Part shown: one piece after another, positions 26,451 to 36,283 of the stretch | How positions within the stretch are numbered: position 1 is the first letter of the stretch | Layout: the number at the start of each line of letters is the position of its first letter | Origin: Clostridium paraputrificum | GTDB taxonomy: Bacteria > Bacillota > Clostridia > Clostridiales > Clostridiaceae | Direction: 5' to 3' | Assembly (NCBI RefSeq): GCF_900447045.1 | Contig: NZ_UAWH01000005.1 | Span: forward strand, 434,001-498,000 | DNA: 64,000 nt | The notes under the pieces: model-generated | The model's database searches: none | Seen by the model: only the letters and a program-made list of their open reading frames with translations | What the model was told of the DNA's origin: nothing | Made by a program: the position numbers and the translations under genes

Positions 26451-28316
26451 ATGAATAAAATAACAGATCACATTCTATGTAAAGTAGAAAAGCCTGCTAG
26501 ATATGTAGGTGGAGAATTAAATGAAATAATTAAAAATCCAGAAGAAGTAGATATTAGATTTGCATTCTGTTTTCCAGATGTTTATGAAGTGGGGATGTCT
26601 CACTTAGGAACAAGAATACTATATCATACTATAAATGAAAGAAAAGATACATACTGTGAAAGAGTATTTGCTCCATGGCCAGATATGGAAGAGCAATTAA
26701 GAAAGAATAATATATCTCTATGTACATTAGAAACTAAAACTCCATTAAAAGAGTTTGATATATTAGGTTTCACTCTTCAATATGAGATGAGTTATACAAA
26801 CATATTAAATATGCTTGATATGTCAGGGGTAACTATAAGAGCAGAAGAAAGAGGAGAAGATGAACCTTTAGTTATGGCAGGGGGACCTTGTGCCTACAAC
26901 CCAGAACCGTTAGTTGGAATAGTTGATTTCTTTGAAATTGGTGAAGGTGAAGAAATGATGGATGATGTACTTGAGGTTTATGCCAAGTACAAGAAAGGAA
27001 AGTGGGACAAAAAGGCTTTCCTAAGAGAGATATCAAAGATTGGAGGTATATATGTACCTTCACTTTATGATGTGGAATACAATGAAGATGGAACAATAAA
27101 GAGCTTTAAGCCAAAGTATGATGATGTTCCAGCAGTTGTTAAAAAGAGAATAATAAATAACTTTGATAGAGTATCATTCCCAGAAAACATGATAGTGCCT
27201 TATACAGAAATTGTTCACGATAGAATAGTTCTTGAAACCTTCAGAGGTTGTACAAATGGATGTAGATTCTGTCAAGCTGGTATGATTTATAGACCAGTTA
27301 GAGAAAAATCAAAGGAAACTTTAGTAAAGCAAGCTAGAAATATGCTTAAGAGTACAGGATATCAAGAAGTTTCACTTTCTTCATTAAGTACATGTGATTA
27401 CTCTGATATTGAAGGACTTATCCATGATTTAATGGAAGAGCATGAAAAGGATAAGGTTGCAATTGCCCTACCTTCTATTAGAGTTGATGCTTTCTCAGTA
27501 GATTTAATTAAAGAAATCCAAAAGGTTAAGAAAACAGGATTAACATTTGCTCCTGAAGCTGGATCTCAAAGAATGAGAGACATAATTAACAAGGGGTTAA
27601 CTGAAGAAAGAATATTAGAAGCTACTAGAAATGCTTTTGAATCAGGATGGAACAAGATTAAGCTTTATTTCATAATTGGGTTGCCATATGAAACATTAGA
27701 AGATTGTGCTGGTATTGGTGATTTAGCAGGAAAGATGGCTGATGAATATTTTGCACTTCCAAAGAATGTGAGAGCTAAGGGACTTAGTATTACAGTAAGT
27801 ACATCTATATTAGTTCCAAAGCCATTTACGCCATTCCAATGGGCACCAATGGCTAGATTAGAAGAAGTAGATGAAAAGATAAATGCAGTTAAAGGTTCAA
27901 TAAAATCAAGAAGCATTCACTACAACTACCATGAGCAAAAAACTTCATATATGGAAGCTGTATTTGCAAGGGGAGATAGAAGACTTAGTGAAGTATTAAT
28001 TAAAGCATTTGAAAAGGGTGCTAAGTTTGATGGATGGTCTGAATACTTCAGCTTTGATATATGGAAAGAAGCATTAGCAGAGTGTAATGTTGATGGAGAT
28101 TTCTTTGCTTATAGAGAAAGAGGATACGATGAAATACTTCCTTGGGACTTTATAGATATTGGAGTTACAAGAAAGTATCTTGAAAGAGAAAACGAAAAGG
28201 CTAAAAAGGCAGAGCTTACTCAAAACTGTAGAAAAGGATGTACAGGATGTGGAGTAAATGTAAACTTCAAAGAAGGAGAGTGTTTTGAGGGTGCGATACT
28301 TAATAAAGTATACTAA
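26451..28316 (+). CDS. TIGR03960 B12-binding-type radical SAM protein
   Basis: 621 residues. The N-terminal part is B12-binding-like (FCFPDVYEVGMSHLGTRIL), followed by a radical SAM core. The 4Fe-4S cluster motif is C267-x3-C271-x2-C274 in RGCTNGCRFCQAG. A second cysteine cluster near the C-terminus (NCRKGCTGCGVN) may hold another cluster. The function is unknown, but the family is nearly always followed by a DUF2344 protein and RNase E/G, as here, hinting at RNA or ribosome modification. ATG follows TAGGAGG. Its 3' end overlaps the next gene by 32 bp. Confidence 0.95.
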   Translation: MNKITDHILCKVEKPARYVGGELNEIIKNPEEVDIRFAFCFPDVYEVGMSHLGTRILYHTINERKDTYCERVFAPWPDMEEQLRKNNISLCTLETKTPLKEFDILGFTLQYEMSYTNILNMLDMSGVTIRAEERGEDEPLVMAGGPCAYNPEPLVGIVDFFEIGEGEEMMDDVLEVYAKYKKGKWDKKAFLREISKIGGIYVPSLYDVEYNEDGTIKSFKPKYDDVPAVVKKRIINNFDRVSFPENMIVPYTEIVHDRIVLETFRGCTNGCRFCQAGMIYRPVREKSKETLVKQARNMLKSTGYQEVSLSSLSTCDYSDIEGLIHDLMEEHEKDKVAIALPSIRVDAFSVDLIKEIQKVKKTGLTFAPEAGSQRMRDIINKGLTEERILEATRNAFESGWNKIKLYFIIGLPYETLEDCAGIGDLAGKMADEYFALPKNVRAKGLSITVSTSILVPKPFTPFQWAPMARLEEVDEKINAVKGSIKSRSIHYNYHEQKTSYMEAVFARGDRRLSEVLIKAFEKGAKFDGWSEYFSFDIWKEALAECNVDGDFFAYRERGYDEILPWDFIDIGVTRKYLERENEKAKKAELTQNCRKGCTGCGVNVNFKEGECFEGAILNKVY

Positions 28317-28995
28317 AGAAAGTAATATAAAATTTATTTCTCACTTAGATATAATGAGAACAATACAAAAGGTTGTAAGAAGAGCTGAATTACCAGTTAA
28401 ATATTCACAAGGATTTAATCCGCATATGGCTTTATCTATAGCTCAACCTTTAGGTGTTGGAGTATATTCAAGTGGTGAATATATGGATTTAATCTTAGTT
28501 GAAGAGATGGATGTACAAGAAATTATAGATAGATTAAATGAAAAATCAGCTTCAGGAATTAAGTTTATGACAGCAACTCAAATTCCACCAACTGAGCCAA
28601 ATGAGAAGAAGATGCCACAAGCTATGGCTATGATAGATGCTTGTAGATATACTATAAAGATAAACTATACAAGTGTTGAAGACCTTGAAGAGGAAGTTAA
28701 GGCTTTATTTGAAAAGAATGAATGGATTACTTTAAAGAAGAGTAAAAAGGCTGAAAAAGAAGTTAATATTAAAGAATTCATCTATGAATTTAAATTCTGG
28801 GTTAAGGATGAAGCTTTAGTTATAAATACTGTAGTTAAGTCAGGAAGTAGAGAACATTTATCAGCAGATTTATTAGCTAAATACATTAAAGAACATACCT
28901 CTAATGTAGATGAAGAGGCTTTTGTAGATATAAAGAGAGAAGAAATGTATTTTGAAAAGGGTAATAAGTTAGTACCACTATATAACTGTGTATAG
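28285..28995 (+). CDS. DUF2344 / TIGR03936 protein
   Basis: About 236 residues beginning YLIKYTKESNIKFISHLDIMRTIQK, the family signature. ISHLDIMRTIQKVVRRAELP and SQGFNPHMALSIAQPLGVG are highly conserved. It is the usual partner of the TIGR03960 radical SAM protein, in some bacteria fused to it. The biochemical role is unknown. Start choice: TTG 28285 has AGGAG 6 bp upstream. GTG 28291 would give MRYLIKYT, the commoner N-terminus, but with a 12-bp gap. Either is possible. Translation is coupled to the overlapping upstream gene. Confidence 0.93.
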   Translation: MRVRYLIKYTKESNIKFISHLDIMRTIQKVVRRAELPVKYSQGFNPHMALSIAQPLGVGVYSSGEYMDLILVEEMDVQEIIDRLNEKSASGIKFMTATQIPPTEPNEKKMPQAMAMIDACRYTIKINYTSVEDLEEEVKALFEKNEWITLKKSKKAEKEVNIKEFIYEFKFWVKDEALVINTVVKSGSREHLSADLLAKYIKEHTSNVDEEAFVDIKREEMYFEKGNKLVPLYNCV

Positions 28996-29009
28996 GAAGT
29001 GTTAATTAT

Positions 29010-30446
29010 ATGAAAGAGATATTTATAGAAAGAAGAGAGAATATCCTAAGAATTGCCATTAGGCAAAATGGTAAATTACAAGAGTGTATTGTAGAAGAGG
29101 AAAATGGTGAACCAGTAATAGGTGAAATCTATAAGGGAAGAGTGAAAAATATAGTTTCTGCAACTAACTCCATATTTGTAGATTTAGGATTAAATAAGGA
29201 AGGGTATCTTTATTATAGTAATGAACTTAAAGCTAGAGGCATTAAGAAGGGTGAAGAAATCATAGTTGAAATTCTAAAGGAGCCTATTAATGATAAGGGT
29301 GCTAAAATAAGTGTAAAGTTTGGTATTCCATCAAAGTATTTAGTACTTGAAAGTGATGGATATGGAATAGAGTTCTCTAAAAGATTCAAGGATGAGGTTA
29401 AAAAAGAGCTTATCCTTGCTGAATTAGAGGAAATAGAAAATGGAAAGCTTATAGTTAGAACAGAAGCAGCTAATGTTAGTATTGAAGAACTTAAGCATGA
29501 AAGAAAAGTACTTCTTAATGAGTATGAAGATATACAAAGAAAAGCTAAGTATTCTTCTAATTTAGGTAAGCTTTATGGAGAAAATCTTTCTTTAATCAAG
29601 GTGCTAAGAGATAAAATTTCTGTGGATCCTGTTAAAGTTATCTTGGATAATAAAGAGGATTATGAATTTGCAAAGAATTATCTTAAAGATGATGAAAATG
29701 CAAAAATAGTATTGTATACAGATACTAGAGCCTTATTTGATGCATATGAGATTGAAAAAGAATTATTAAAGCTTAGGCATAATAAAGTTGTGCTTCCTTG
29801 TGGTGGATCAATTGTTATTGATAAAACTGAAGCTATGTATGTTATTGATGTTAACACTGGCAAAAATATTAAGGAAAGAAACTTTGAGAAGACTATATTA
29901 GAAACCAATGTGGAAGCAGCTAAAGAGATTGGTAGACAAATCTTACTTAGAAATTTAAGTGGAATAATAGTAATAGATTTTATAGATTTAAGAGATAAAG
30001 CTCATAAGTCTATAGTTATGAGAGAGCTTAAAGAAGCGCTTAAGGATGATGGTGGAAACGTAAAAATATTCCCATTTACTGAATTAAACCTGGTACAAAT
30101 TGCTCGTAAGAGAATAGGTAAAAGCGTTTATGAGTATATGGAAGAATCATGTACTTTATGCAAAGGAAGTGGAAGATTATTAAAGCTATCATATCTTGAA
30201 GGATTAATTAGAAATGATATTCTTAGATTTTACAGTGAAAATGGAATTAATGATTTCTTTATAGAGATTAATAAAACTTATGAGGATATGATAAAAGGAG
30301 ATATGCTATCTTTCTTAAAAGAAATAGATGGGTTAGATAAAGGGATATATTTAAACTATATTGATGAAGTTGAAGGATACACTTTAGAACCATTAATATT
30401 TAAGAATCAGAAAGCTAACGTAAGTAAGTACCTTATTAAGAACTAA
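29010..30446 (+). CDS. rng: Ribonuclease E/G family endoribonuclease
   Basis: 478 residues. S1 RNA-binding domain at about 35-110 (GEIYKGRVKNIV, AIFVDLG-type SIFVDLGLNKEGYL), then the RNase E/G catalytic domain with metal aspartates in MYVIDVNTG and GIIVIDFIDL. The zinc-link CTLCKGSG stabilises the dimer. The length fits RNase G rather than the long RNase E. It processes or decays rRNA and mRNA. ATG follows GGAAGTG. In most clostridia rplU follows directly. Here it is separated from it by about 6 kb of chitinase genes. Confidence 0.95.
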   Translation: MKEIFIERRENILRIAIRQNGKLQECIVEEENGEPVIGEIYKGRVKNIVSATNSIFVDLGLNKEGYLYYSNELKARGIKKGEEIIVEILKEPINDKGAKISVKFGIPSKYLVLESDGYGIEFSKRFKDEVKKELILAELEEIENGKLIVRTEAANVSIEELKHERKVLLNEYEDIQRKAKYSSNLGKLYGENLSLIKVLRDKISVDPVKVILDNKEDYEFAKNYLKDDENAKIVLYTDTRALFDAYEIEKELLKLRHNKVVLPCGGSIVIDKTEAMYVIDVNTGKNIKERNFEKTILETNVEAAKEIGRQILLRNLSGIIVIDFIDLRDKAHKSIVMRELKEALKDDGGNVKIFPFTELNLVQIARKRIGKSVYEYMEESCTLCKGSGRLLKLSYLEGLIRNDILRFYSENGINDFFIEINKTYEDMIKGDMLSFLKEIDGLDKGIYLNYIDEVEGYTLEPLIFKNQKANVSKYLIKN

Positions 30447-30456
30447 CAGGATTAAG

Positions 30457-30487
30457 AAGAAGCTACCGTAAGGTGGTTTCTTTTTTA
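30457..30487 (+). terminator. Terminator of rng
   Basis: AAGAAGCTACC/GGTGGTTTCTT stem (G-U pairs), GTAA loop, T-run. It ends the radical SAM-DUF2344-rng unit. Confidence 0.88.
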
Positions 30488-30645
30488 TTTTTCGGGAAAT
30501 TAAATTGTGTGTAACTTCATGATTTGGATATTATTTGAAGTTGTTTTTTATAAAGAAAAAAATATGTGGTAAATATTGTAAAAGAATTTGTAATAGTTTA
30601 CAATATATATGTAAATATAATTTATAATATGTGGGAGGTACTTTA

Positions 30646-32073
30646 ATGAAGAAAAACTTTTTAAAAGTATTTGTGGCATCTGTAGCAGGTTTTACATTAT
30701 TAGCTGGAAGTATGTTAGCTGTTCCAACTAAAGCTGCTACACAAGAAAAGGAATACAGGAATGTAGGGTATGTATTCCAGAGAAATTGTGACATTGATAC
30801 ATTGGATGTTACAAAGATTACTCACTTAAACTATTCCTTTGGTCTTATTTACAATAGGGAATATGAAGAACTTGGAGATGAAACTAACCCAGATGTAAAA
30901 GTTCCACATGAATTTGATGACAGTTTACTACACACAATTTATTTACCTGAAAAGGTAGCAAGTGACCTTTCAAGAATTGATGTCTTAAAAGGAAAAAATC
31001 CTGATTTAAAGGTTTTATTGTCTGTTGGTGGATGGGAATGTAGAGGTTTCTCAGATGCAGCAGCAACAGAGGAAGGAAGAAAGACTTTTGCTCAATCTTG
31101 TAAGAATGTTATTGATGAATATGGACTAGCTGGAATAGATCTAGATTGGGAATATCCTGTTAATGGTGGATGGGGAGTAATAAAATCTAGACCAGAAGAT
31201 AAACAAAACTTTACTTTACTTTTAAAAGAAGTAAGAAATGCTATAGGTGATGATAAGCTATTAACAATAGCTGGTTCTGCAAATGTTAATTTTTCAAATG
31301 GTGGTTGGACAGAGTTCCAAGATGTAATTCCTTTGTTAGATTATATAAACATTATGACATATGACTTTAGATATGGTTCATGTTATTTTGATTCAGCTTT
31401 ATATGCTTCAAAGACATGGAAAACTGAATTTGATTATGATGATTACAATACTGATATGGCAGTTAAATTATATTTAGAAAATGGATGTCCATCTGAAAAG
31501 ATAAATATTGGATTATCCTTTAGTGCTGGCATACCACAATTGGTTAGTGATAAATTAGATGGCGAATTAAGTTTTATAAAAGATGCCCTTATAAGAGCTG
31601 GATTCCCAATGGATGAAACTGATCCAACACCAGTTCTATCAGCAGTTAAGAATTTAAAGGAATCAGATGGATTCTATAAATATTGGGATAATGATGCTAA
31701 AGCTATGTATGTAACATATAAGCATACAGATGGAAAAGAATATTTTGTTATGAGCTTTATTGAACCACAAGGGCTTTCTGCAAAAACTCAATATGTTAAA
31801 GATAATAATTTAGGTGGAACTATGTTCTGGGAATTTAGTGCTGACTATGATAATTCTTTAGTTGCACAAATAGCAAAGGAACTTAATATTAATGGCTTTG
31901 GAGAAGAAGTAGTACCTACAGAACCAAAACCAGAAGTAAAACCTGAAACAAAGCCTGGTGAAGGTGAATTAGTTAAGACTGGAGATATGACTCCTATATT
32001 AAGTCTTATAGGTTTATCAGGAGCATCACTAGGTGTTGCAACTGTAATGTTTAGAAAAAGAAGAGCAAAATAA
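30646..32073 (+). CDS. GH18 chitinase, wall-anchored
   Basis: 475 residues from ATG 30646 (GGGAGG 7 bp upstream; the in-frame GTG at 30631 lies before the RBS). Signal peptide about 1-30 (cleavage near TKAA), GH18 barrel about 36-410 with SVGGW and the active-site GIDLDWEYP. D165, D167 and the proton-donor E169 are present. The outermost Asp of DxxDxDxE is Ala162. A Pro/Glu/Lys linker then leads to LVKTGD, a hydrophobic helix and RKRRAK, a non-canonical sortase signal. Expected to cut beta-1,4 GlcNAc polymers at the cell surface. No chitin-binding module. Confidence 0.93.
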   Translation: MKKNFLKVFVASVAGFTLLAGSMLAVPTKAATQEKEYRNVGYVFQRNCDIDTLDVTKITHLNYSFGLIYNREYEELGDETNPDVKVPHEFDDSLLHTIYLPEKVASDLSRIDVLKGKNPDLKVLLSVGGWECRGFSDAAATEEGRKTFAQSCKNVIDEYGLAGIDLDWEYPVNGGWGVIKSRPEDKQNFTLLLKEVRNAIGDDKLLTIAGSANVNFSNGGWTEFQDVIPLLDYINIMTYDFRYGSCYFDSALYASKTWKTEFDYDDYNTDMAVKLYLENGCPSEKINIGLSFSAGIPQLVSDKLDGELSFIKDALIRAGFPMDETDPTPVLSAVKNLKESDGFYKYWDNDAKAMYVTYKHTDGKEYFVMSFIEPQGLSAKTQYVKDNNLGGTMFWEFSADYDNSLVAQIAKELNINGFGEEVVPTEPKPEVKPETKPGEGELVKTGDMTPILSLIGLSGASLGVATVMFRKRRAK

Positions 32074-32085
32074 GATTATAGAAAG

Positions 32086-32120
32086 ATCCCGTCATATAAA
32101 TATGACGGGGATTTCTTTAT
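32086..32120. terminator. Bidirectional terminator between convergent chitinase genes
   Basis: ATCCCGTCATA pairs with TATGACGGGGAT (one bulge) around a TAAA loop. It serves both the plus-strand chitinase ending at 32073 and the minus-strand one ending at 32124. Confidence 0.8.
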
Positions 32121-32123
32121 ATA

Positions 32124-33959
32124 TTAAATTGCAATCCATAAAGCAGGTACATTGCTAGGTTCCCATCCATTTAGTGAAGTGTGAGGTTGAATACATTTAT
32201 ATTCTTTACCTGCATAAGTTACTATATCTCCAACCTTATAGGTTGTATAAGATTCCCAAGTAGGAGTCTCTACTTCATATTTTGGAACATTAACTGTTAT
32301 TTCATTTGAGTTAATAGAGGAGTTTTCATAGTACAGCACTACATTATAGTTATAAATTCCTTCAGGCTTGTTAGATATAGATTTAGTTATTATTTGAGTA
32401 TTTTCATTTAAAGAAAGATTACCTGAAGCAATTTCAGTGTTATTTTCAAATAACTTATAAGAAGTAGCTAAGTTATTATCAGGAATTTCTATGGAAATTG
32501 TATAATTTCCATTTTTACATTCACTATTAGATATAGTGGCTGCTTTTAAAGCGGGTGGAGTTGGAGCTTTTACAGTAACTGTTACTTCGTTTGAATTTAC
32601 AGAACTAGCAGAGTCTGATAATTCAATTTTATATTTATAAGTTCCATCAGCTTTATTTTTAACTTCATAATTTATAGAGGCTTCTTTGGATTGGCCAGCA
32701 ACTAAAGTGCCAGATGATATTACCTTTGAATCTTCTAATATTTTATAGGATGTAGCAGTGTTGTAAGCAGGAACTTTAGCACTTAAAGTAAATCTACCAT
32801 TTTGTACAGAACTAGCGGATAAAGTAGGCGCTTTAAGTGTATTTGTTTGTGGTGCTAAAGAATCAAAGTACTTTCGAAAATGATTTGACCATGAATAAGA
32901 AGCATATTTGTCCCAATTTATTGACCATGTCATAAGTCCCCTTAAGTTAGGATGAGCATTTTTTACAGTATAACTACCAACAGTACCACCATTCATCAAT
33001 GTTGTAATTGCCTTTTCAACTTCACTATTTGAAACCCATCCATTACCTGCATAAGATGAAGTAGGTACCCCTATAACTACTTGATCCTCTCTTAAAGCAG
33101 GGAAGAAGTAATTAGGGTCTTTATTAACATTAAATCCTGTTAAAAGCATATCTGCTAATGAAACATAGAATTCAGCAGAGCCCATAGTTTGGGATTTATC
33201 ATTTAAGTCGTTTATAGCACCTGAGTTATAGTATTGAACTTGAAGCCAGTCTAAAGAATCACGAAGTGCATAAATAACAGGTAGGTATGAACCAGCTCTA
33301 GAATCAACATAACTATTTAAACCACCATAGTAAGTATATCCTAATTGAACAAAGAAAGTTTCGGGAGCCATAGTAAGCATAAAGTTATCACCATATTTAG
33401 CTTTTAATTCTTTTAAAGCGCTAATTAGGTTTACAATAACTGGAGTAGTAGGATTTTTAAAGTCTTTGTCACCTGGGTCAAGATATAAAGAATGACCTTC
33501 AAAATCTATGTCTAATCCGTCTAATCCATAAGTGTCAATTATATTAGATACAGAACTTACAAATTTATCTCTTGCAGTAGCATCTTTTAATTGAACTTGG
33601 CCGTTTTGACCACCAATTGAAAGTAATACTTTCTTTCCTTTACTTTGTAGATATTTTACATCAGATTTAAATTCTTCTTCTGTAGCATTAAAAGGTTTAA
33701 ATTGGATATCTCCAGAAGTTACAGATGTAGGTTCACCAAAGGATAAATTAATTACATCCCAGTTATCAGAAACATCTCTTAGTTTTATTGTACCTGAACC
33801 GTTTTCAAAGTTGTGCCAGTAACCAACTAATACATGTTTAGGAACAGAAGATGTTGAAGCAGAGGTAAGTGTAGCTGGAATTAGAGTTAAGAAAAGAGCA
33901 ACTGAAAGAGTTATAGAAATAAGAAATTTCACATTTGAATTAAGAAATTTTTTAAACAT
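32124..33959 (-). CDS. Secreted GH18 chitinase with C-terminal chitin-binding module
   Basis: 611 residues. Signal peptide about 1-36, GH18 domain about 42-365 with LSIGGQNG and active-site D147-GLDIDFE154 (E154 the proton donor). It is followed by two beta-sandwich repeats of about 95 residues (each opening LKA-T-S and containing ATSYK-E, then SNEVTV) and a CBM5/12-type domain (WESYTTYKVGDIVTYAGKEY to GWEPSNVPALW). It has no wall anchor, so it should be released and bind chitin. It is divergent from a paralogue at 34210 (250-bp spacer) and convergent with the anchored chitinase. Confidence 0.94.
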   Translation of the reverse strand: MFKKFLNSNVKFLISITLSVALFLTLIPATLTSASTSSVPKHVLVGYWHNFENGSGTIKLRDVSDNWDVINLSFGEPTSVTSGDIQFKPFNATEEEFKSDVKYLQSKGKKVLLSIGGQNGQVQLKDATARDKFVSSVSNIIDTYGLDGLDIDFEGHSLYLDPGDKDFKNPTTPVIVNLISALKELKAKYGDNFMLTMAPETFFVQLGYTYYGGLNSYVDSRAGSYLPVIYALRDSLDWLQVQYYNSGAINDLNDKSQTMGSAEFYVSLADMLLTGFNVNKDPNYFFPALREDQVVIGVPTSSYAGNGWVSNSEVEKAITTLMNGGTVGSYTVKNAHPNLRGLMTWSINWDKYASYSWSNHFRKYFDSLAPQTNTLKAPTLSASSVQNGRFTLSAKVPAYNTATSYKILEDSKVISSGTLVAGQSKEASINYEVKNKADGTYKYKIELSDSASSVNSNEVTVTVKAPTPPALKAATISNSECKNGNYTISIEIPDNNLATSYKLFENNTEIASGNLSLNENTQIITKSISNKPEGIYNYNVVLYYENSSINSNEITVNVPKYEVETPTWESYTTYKVGDIVTYAGKEYKCIQPHTSLNGWEPSNVPALWIAI

Positions 33960-34209
33960 AAAGCAACCCCTTATCTTTATATGATTATCAATAAAACATA
34001 TTTAGTGATATCTAAAAATATTACTAAATATATATCTTTTATAAGTTCACAAAAAATCAATAATTGTAGAAGCATAAAAATCTAATTTATTTAGTACAAA
34101 TATAGTGAATTGACTAGTGGGAATATTTAAAATAGCTAGCTAATACGAATAGCTGTCTTAGAATACATATTAAAAAAATATGAAAAATTAAAAAGGGAGA
34201 GGGTATATT

Positions 34210-36015
34210 ATGACTAGAAAGTGTAAAAAACTAGTATCAATTTTTGCTGCTGTATTACTATTTGTATCAATTATTCCTATTAAGGCAGTTAGTGCAGCAC
34301 AAAGCTTAGGAGAGAGGTTACTTGTGGGATATTGGCATAACTTTGATAATGGCACAGGAATTATTAACTTGAGGGATGTGTCAGATAAATGGGATGTTAT
34401 AAACGTAGCTTTTGGAGAAACATATAGTGATAGAGCTGTAGTTGAATTTACACCTTGTTATGATGAAGAACAGTTTATTTCAGATGTTCAGTACATTAAG
34501 AGCAAAGGTAAAAAAGTTATTTTATCAATAGGTGGACAAAATGGTGTAGTATTACTACCAGATGCAACAGCTAAAGAAAAATTTGTTAAGTCAATATGTG
34601 GTTTAGTAGATAAATATGGCTTTGATGGTTTGGATATAGACTTAGAATCCGGTATATCATTACAAGCATCAGATACAGATTTCAAGAATCCTAAAACACC
34701 ACAAATAGTTAATCTTATTTCAGGTGTAAGGGAAATATCTGATAAATATGGATCAAACTTTATTATAAGTATGGCTCCAGAAACAGCTTATGTTCAAGGT
34801 GGAATTACTGCTTATGGAAATATTTGGGGAGCTTATCTTCCAATAATATATGGATTAAGAGACAAATTAACTTATATACATGTACAACATTATAATGCTG
34901 GTGGTAATCAAGGATTAGATGGTGTCACATATACACAAGGAACAGCAGATTATGAAGTAGCAATGGCAGAAATGCTTTTATATGGATTTCCTATAGCAGG
35001 TAATAGTAATAATATGTTCCCAGCTTTAAGAGAAGACCAAGTTATGATTGGATTGCCAGCAACTCAGGCTGCTGCACCAAGTGGTGGATATATAAATCCA
35101 ACAGAAATGAAGAAAGCATTAGATTATTTAATTAAAGGTGTATCATATGGTGGAAGTTATAAGTTAGCTAATGGTAAAGGATATCCAGGATTCAGAGGTT
35201 TAATGACATGGTCTATTAATTGGGATGCTAAAAATAATTTTGAGTTTTCTAATAATTATAGAGATTACTTTGATAAACTAACTCCAGTTCAAAATACATT
35301 AAAGGCTGCAACTCTTTCTGTTAGCAATATTAATAATGGAAGTTATACATTAACAGATACAGTACCATCAAGAAATACTGCAACAAGTTATAAGATTCTA
35401 GAGGGGACAATGGAAATTTCTACAGGAACATTAACAGCAGGAAATTCTCAAGATACTATAATTACAAAGAGTTTAAGCAATAAAGAAAATGGACAATATG
35501 AATATACTGTGGTTTTAAATGATGGCACTAATTCTGTAGCATCAAATAAGGTAGTAGTAAAGGTAGAACCTCAACCAGAACTTACATTAAAAGCTGCAAC
35601 ATTATCAGCTAGCGCTGTTAATAATGGAAATTATACTCTATCAGCTATAGTTCCTGAATATAATAAGGCAACAAGTTATAAAATTCTTGAAGGAAGTATA
35701 GAAGTAGCTTCAGGTACATTAAATGCTGGTAATAGTGAACAAGTAACTCTTACAAAAAAAATCACAAATAAAGAGATTGGTAGCTATAATTACACAGTTG
35801 TTCTTTATGAAGGAGCAAATTCTGTTATATCAAATAAAGTAACTGTTGTAGTAGAAAACTACACACCAGAGGTCCAAGCTTGGGCAGCTTATGTAGCATA
35901 TAAAAATGGTGATATAGTAAGTTATAATGGAAGCAATTATGTTTGTAGACAGGCTAACACATCTTTACCAGGATGGGAGCCAACTAATGTAGCAGCATTA
36001 TGGCAAAAACAATAG
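34210..36015 (+). CDS. Secreted GH18 chitinase, paralogue with chitin-binding module
   Basis: 601 residues with the same layout as its divergent neighbour: signal peptide about 1-29, GH18 domain about 36-360, two LKAATLS beta-sandwich repeats, and a CBM5/12 domain (WAAYVAYKNGDIVSYNGSNY to GWEPTNVAALW). The active site is D139-GLDIDLE146, with Leu where Phe or Trp is usual before the catalytic Glu. ATG follows AAAGGGAGAGGG. The pair arose by duplication and inversion or by inverted insertion. Differences around the catalytic loop suggest different cleavage preferences, which sequence alone cannot show. Confidence 0.94.
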   Translation: MTRKCKKLVSIFAAVLLFVSIIPIKAVSAAQSLGERLLVGYWHNFDNGTGIINLRDVSDKWDVINVAFGETYSDRAVVEFTPCYDEEQFISDVQYIKSKGKKVILSIGGQNGVVLLPDATAKEKFVKSICGLVDKYGFDGLDIDLESGISLQASDTDFKNPKTPQIVNLISGVREISDKYGSNFIISMAPETAYVQGGITAYGNIWGAYLPIIYGLRDKLTYIHVQHYNAGGNQGLDGVTYTQGTADYEVAMAEMLLYGFPIAGNSNNMFPALREDQVMIGLPATQAAAPSGGYINPTEMKKALDYLIKGVSYGGSYKLANGKGYPGFRGLMTWSINWDAKNNFEFSNNYRDYFDKLTPVQNTLKAATLSVSNINNGSYTLTDTVPSRNTATSYKILEGTMEISTGTLTAGNSQDTIITKSLSNKENGQYEYTVVLNDGTNSVASNKVVVKVEPQPELTLKAATLSASAVNNGNYTLSAIVPEYNKATSYKILEGSIEVASGTLNAGNSEQVTLTKKITNKEIGSYNYTVVLYEGANSVISNKVTVVVENYTPEVQAWAAYVAYKNGDIVSYNGSNYVCRQANTSLPGWEPTNVAALWQKQ

Positions 36016-36026
36016 TTTGAATTTTA

Positions 36027-36056
36027 AACTCGTCATGTTTCATGGCGAGTTTTTTT
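36027..36056 (+). terminator. Terminator of the chitinase gene
   Basis: AACTCGTCATG/CATGGCGAGTT stem (one G-U), TTT loop, seven Ts. Confidence 0.92.
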
Positions 36057-36283
36057 GTTTTATAAGATAAAGGTTTGCCATACAATTATTATTTAGTTTA
36101 GCTTATTATTAGTATTTCCAATTTGATATTTATATTTGGTAATATGTTAATTAAATTGAATTATAGAGGAAAGTAAAGAATATTATAGATATAAGTTAGA
36201 GTTTCAAGGAAAGTATGATTAAGCGGTAAAATGGTATGATGAAAGACTTAGAGAAGAGTAGGTTTATATGGTGTGGGGGAGTG

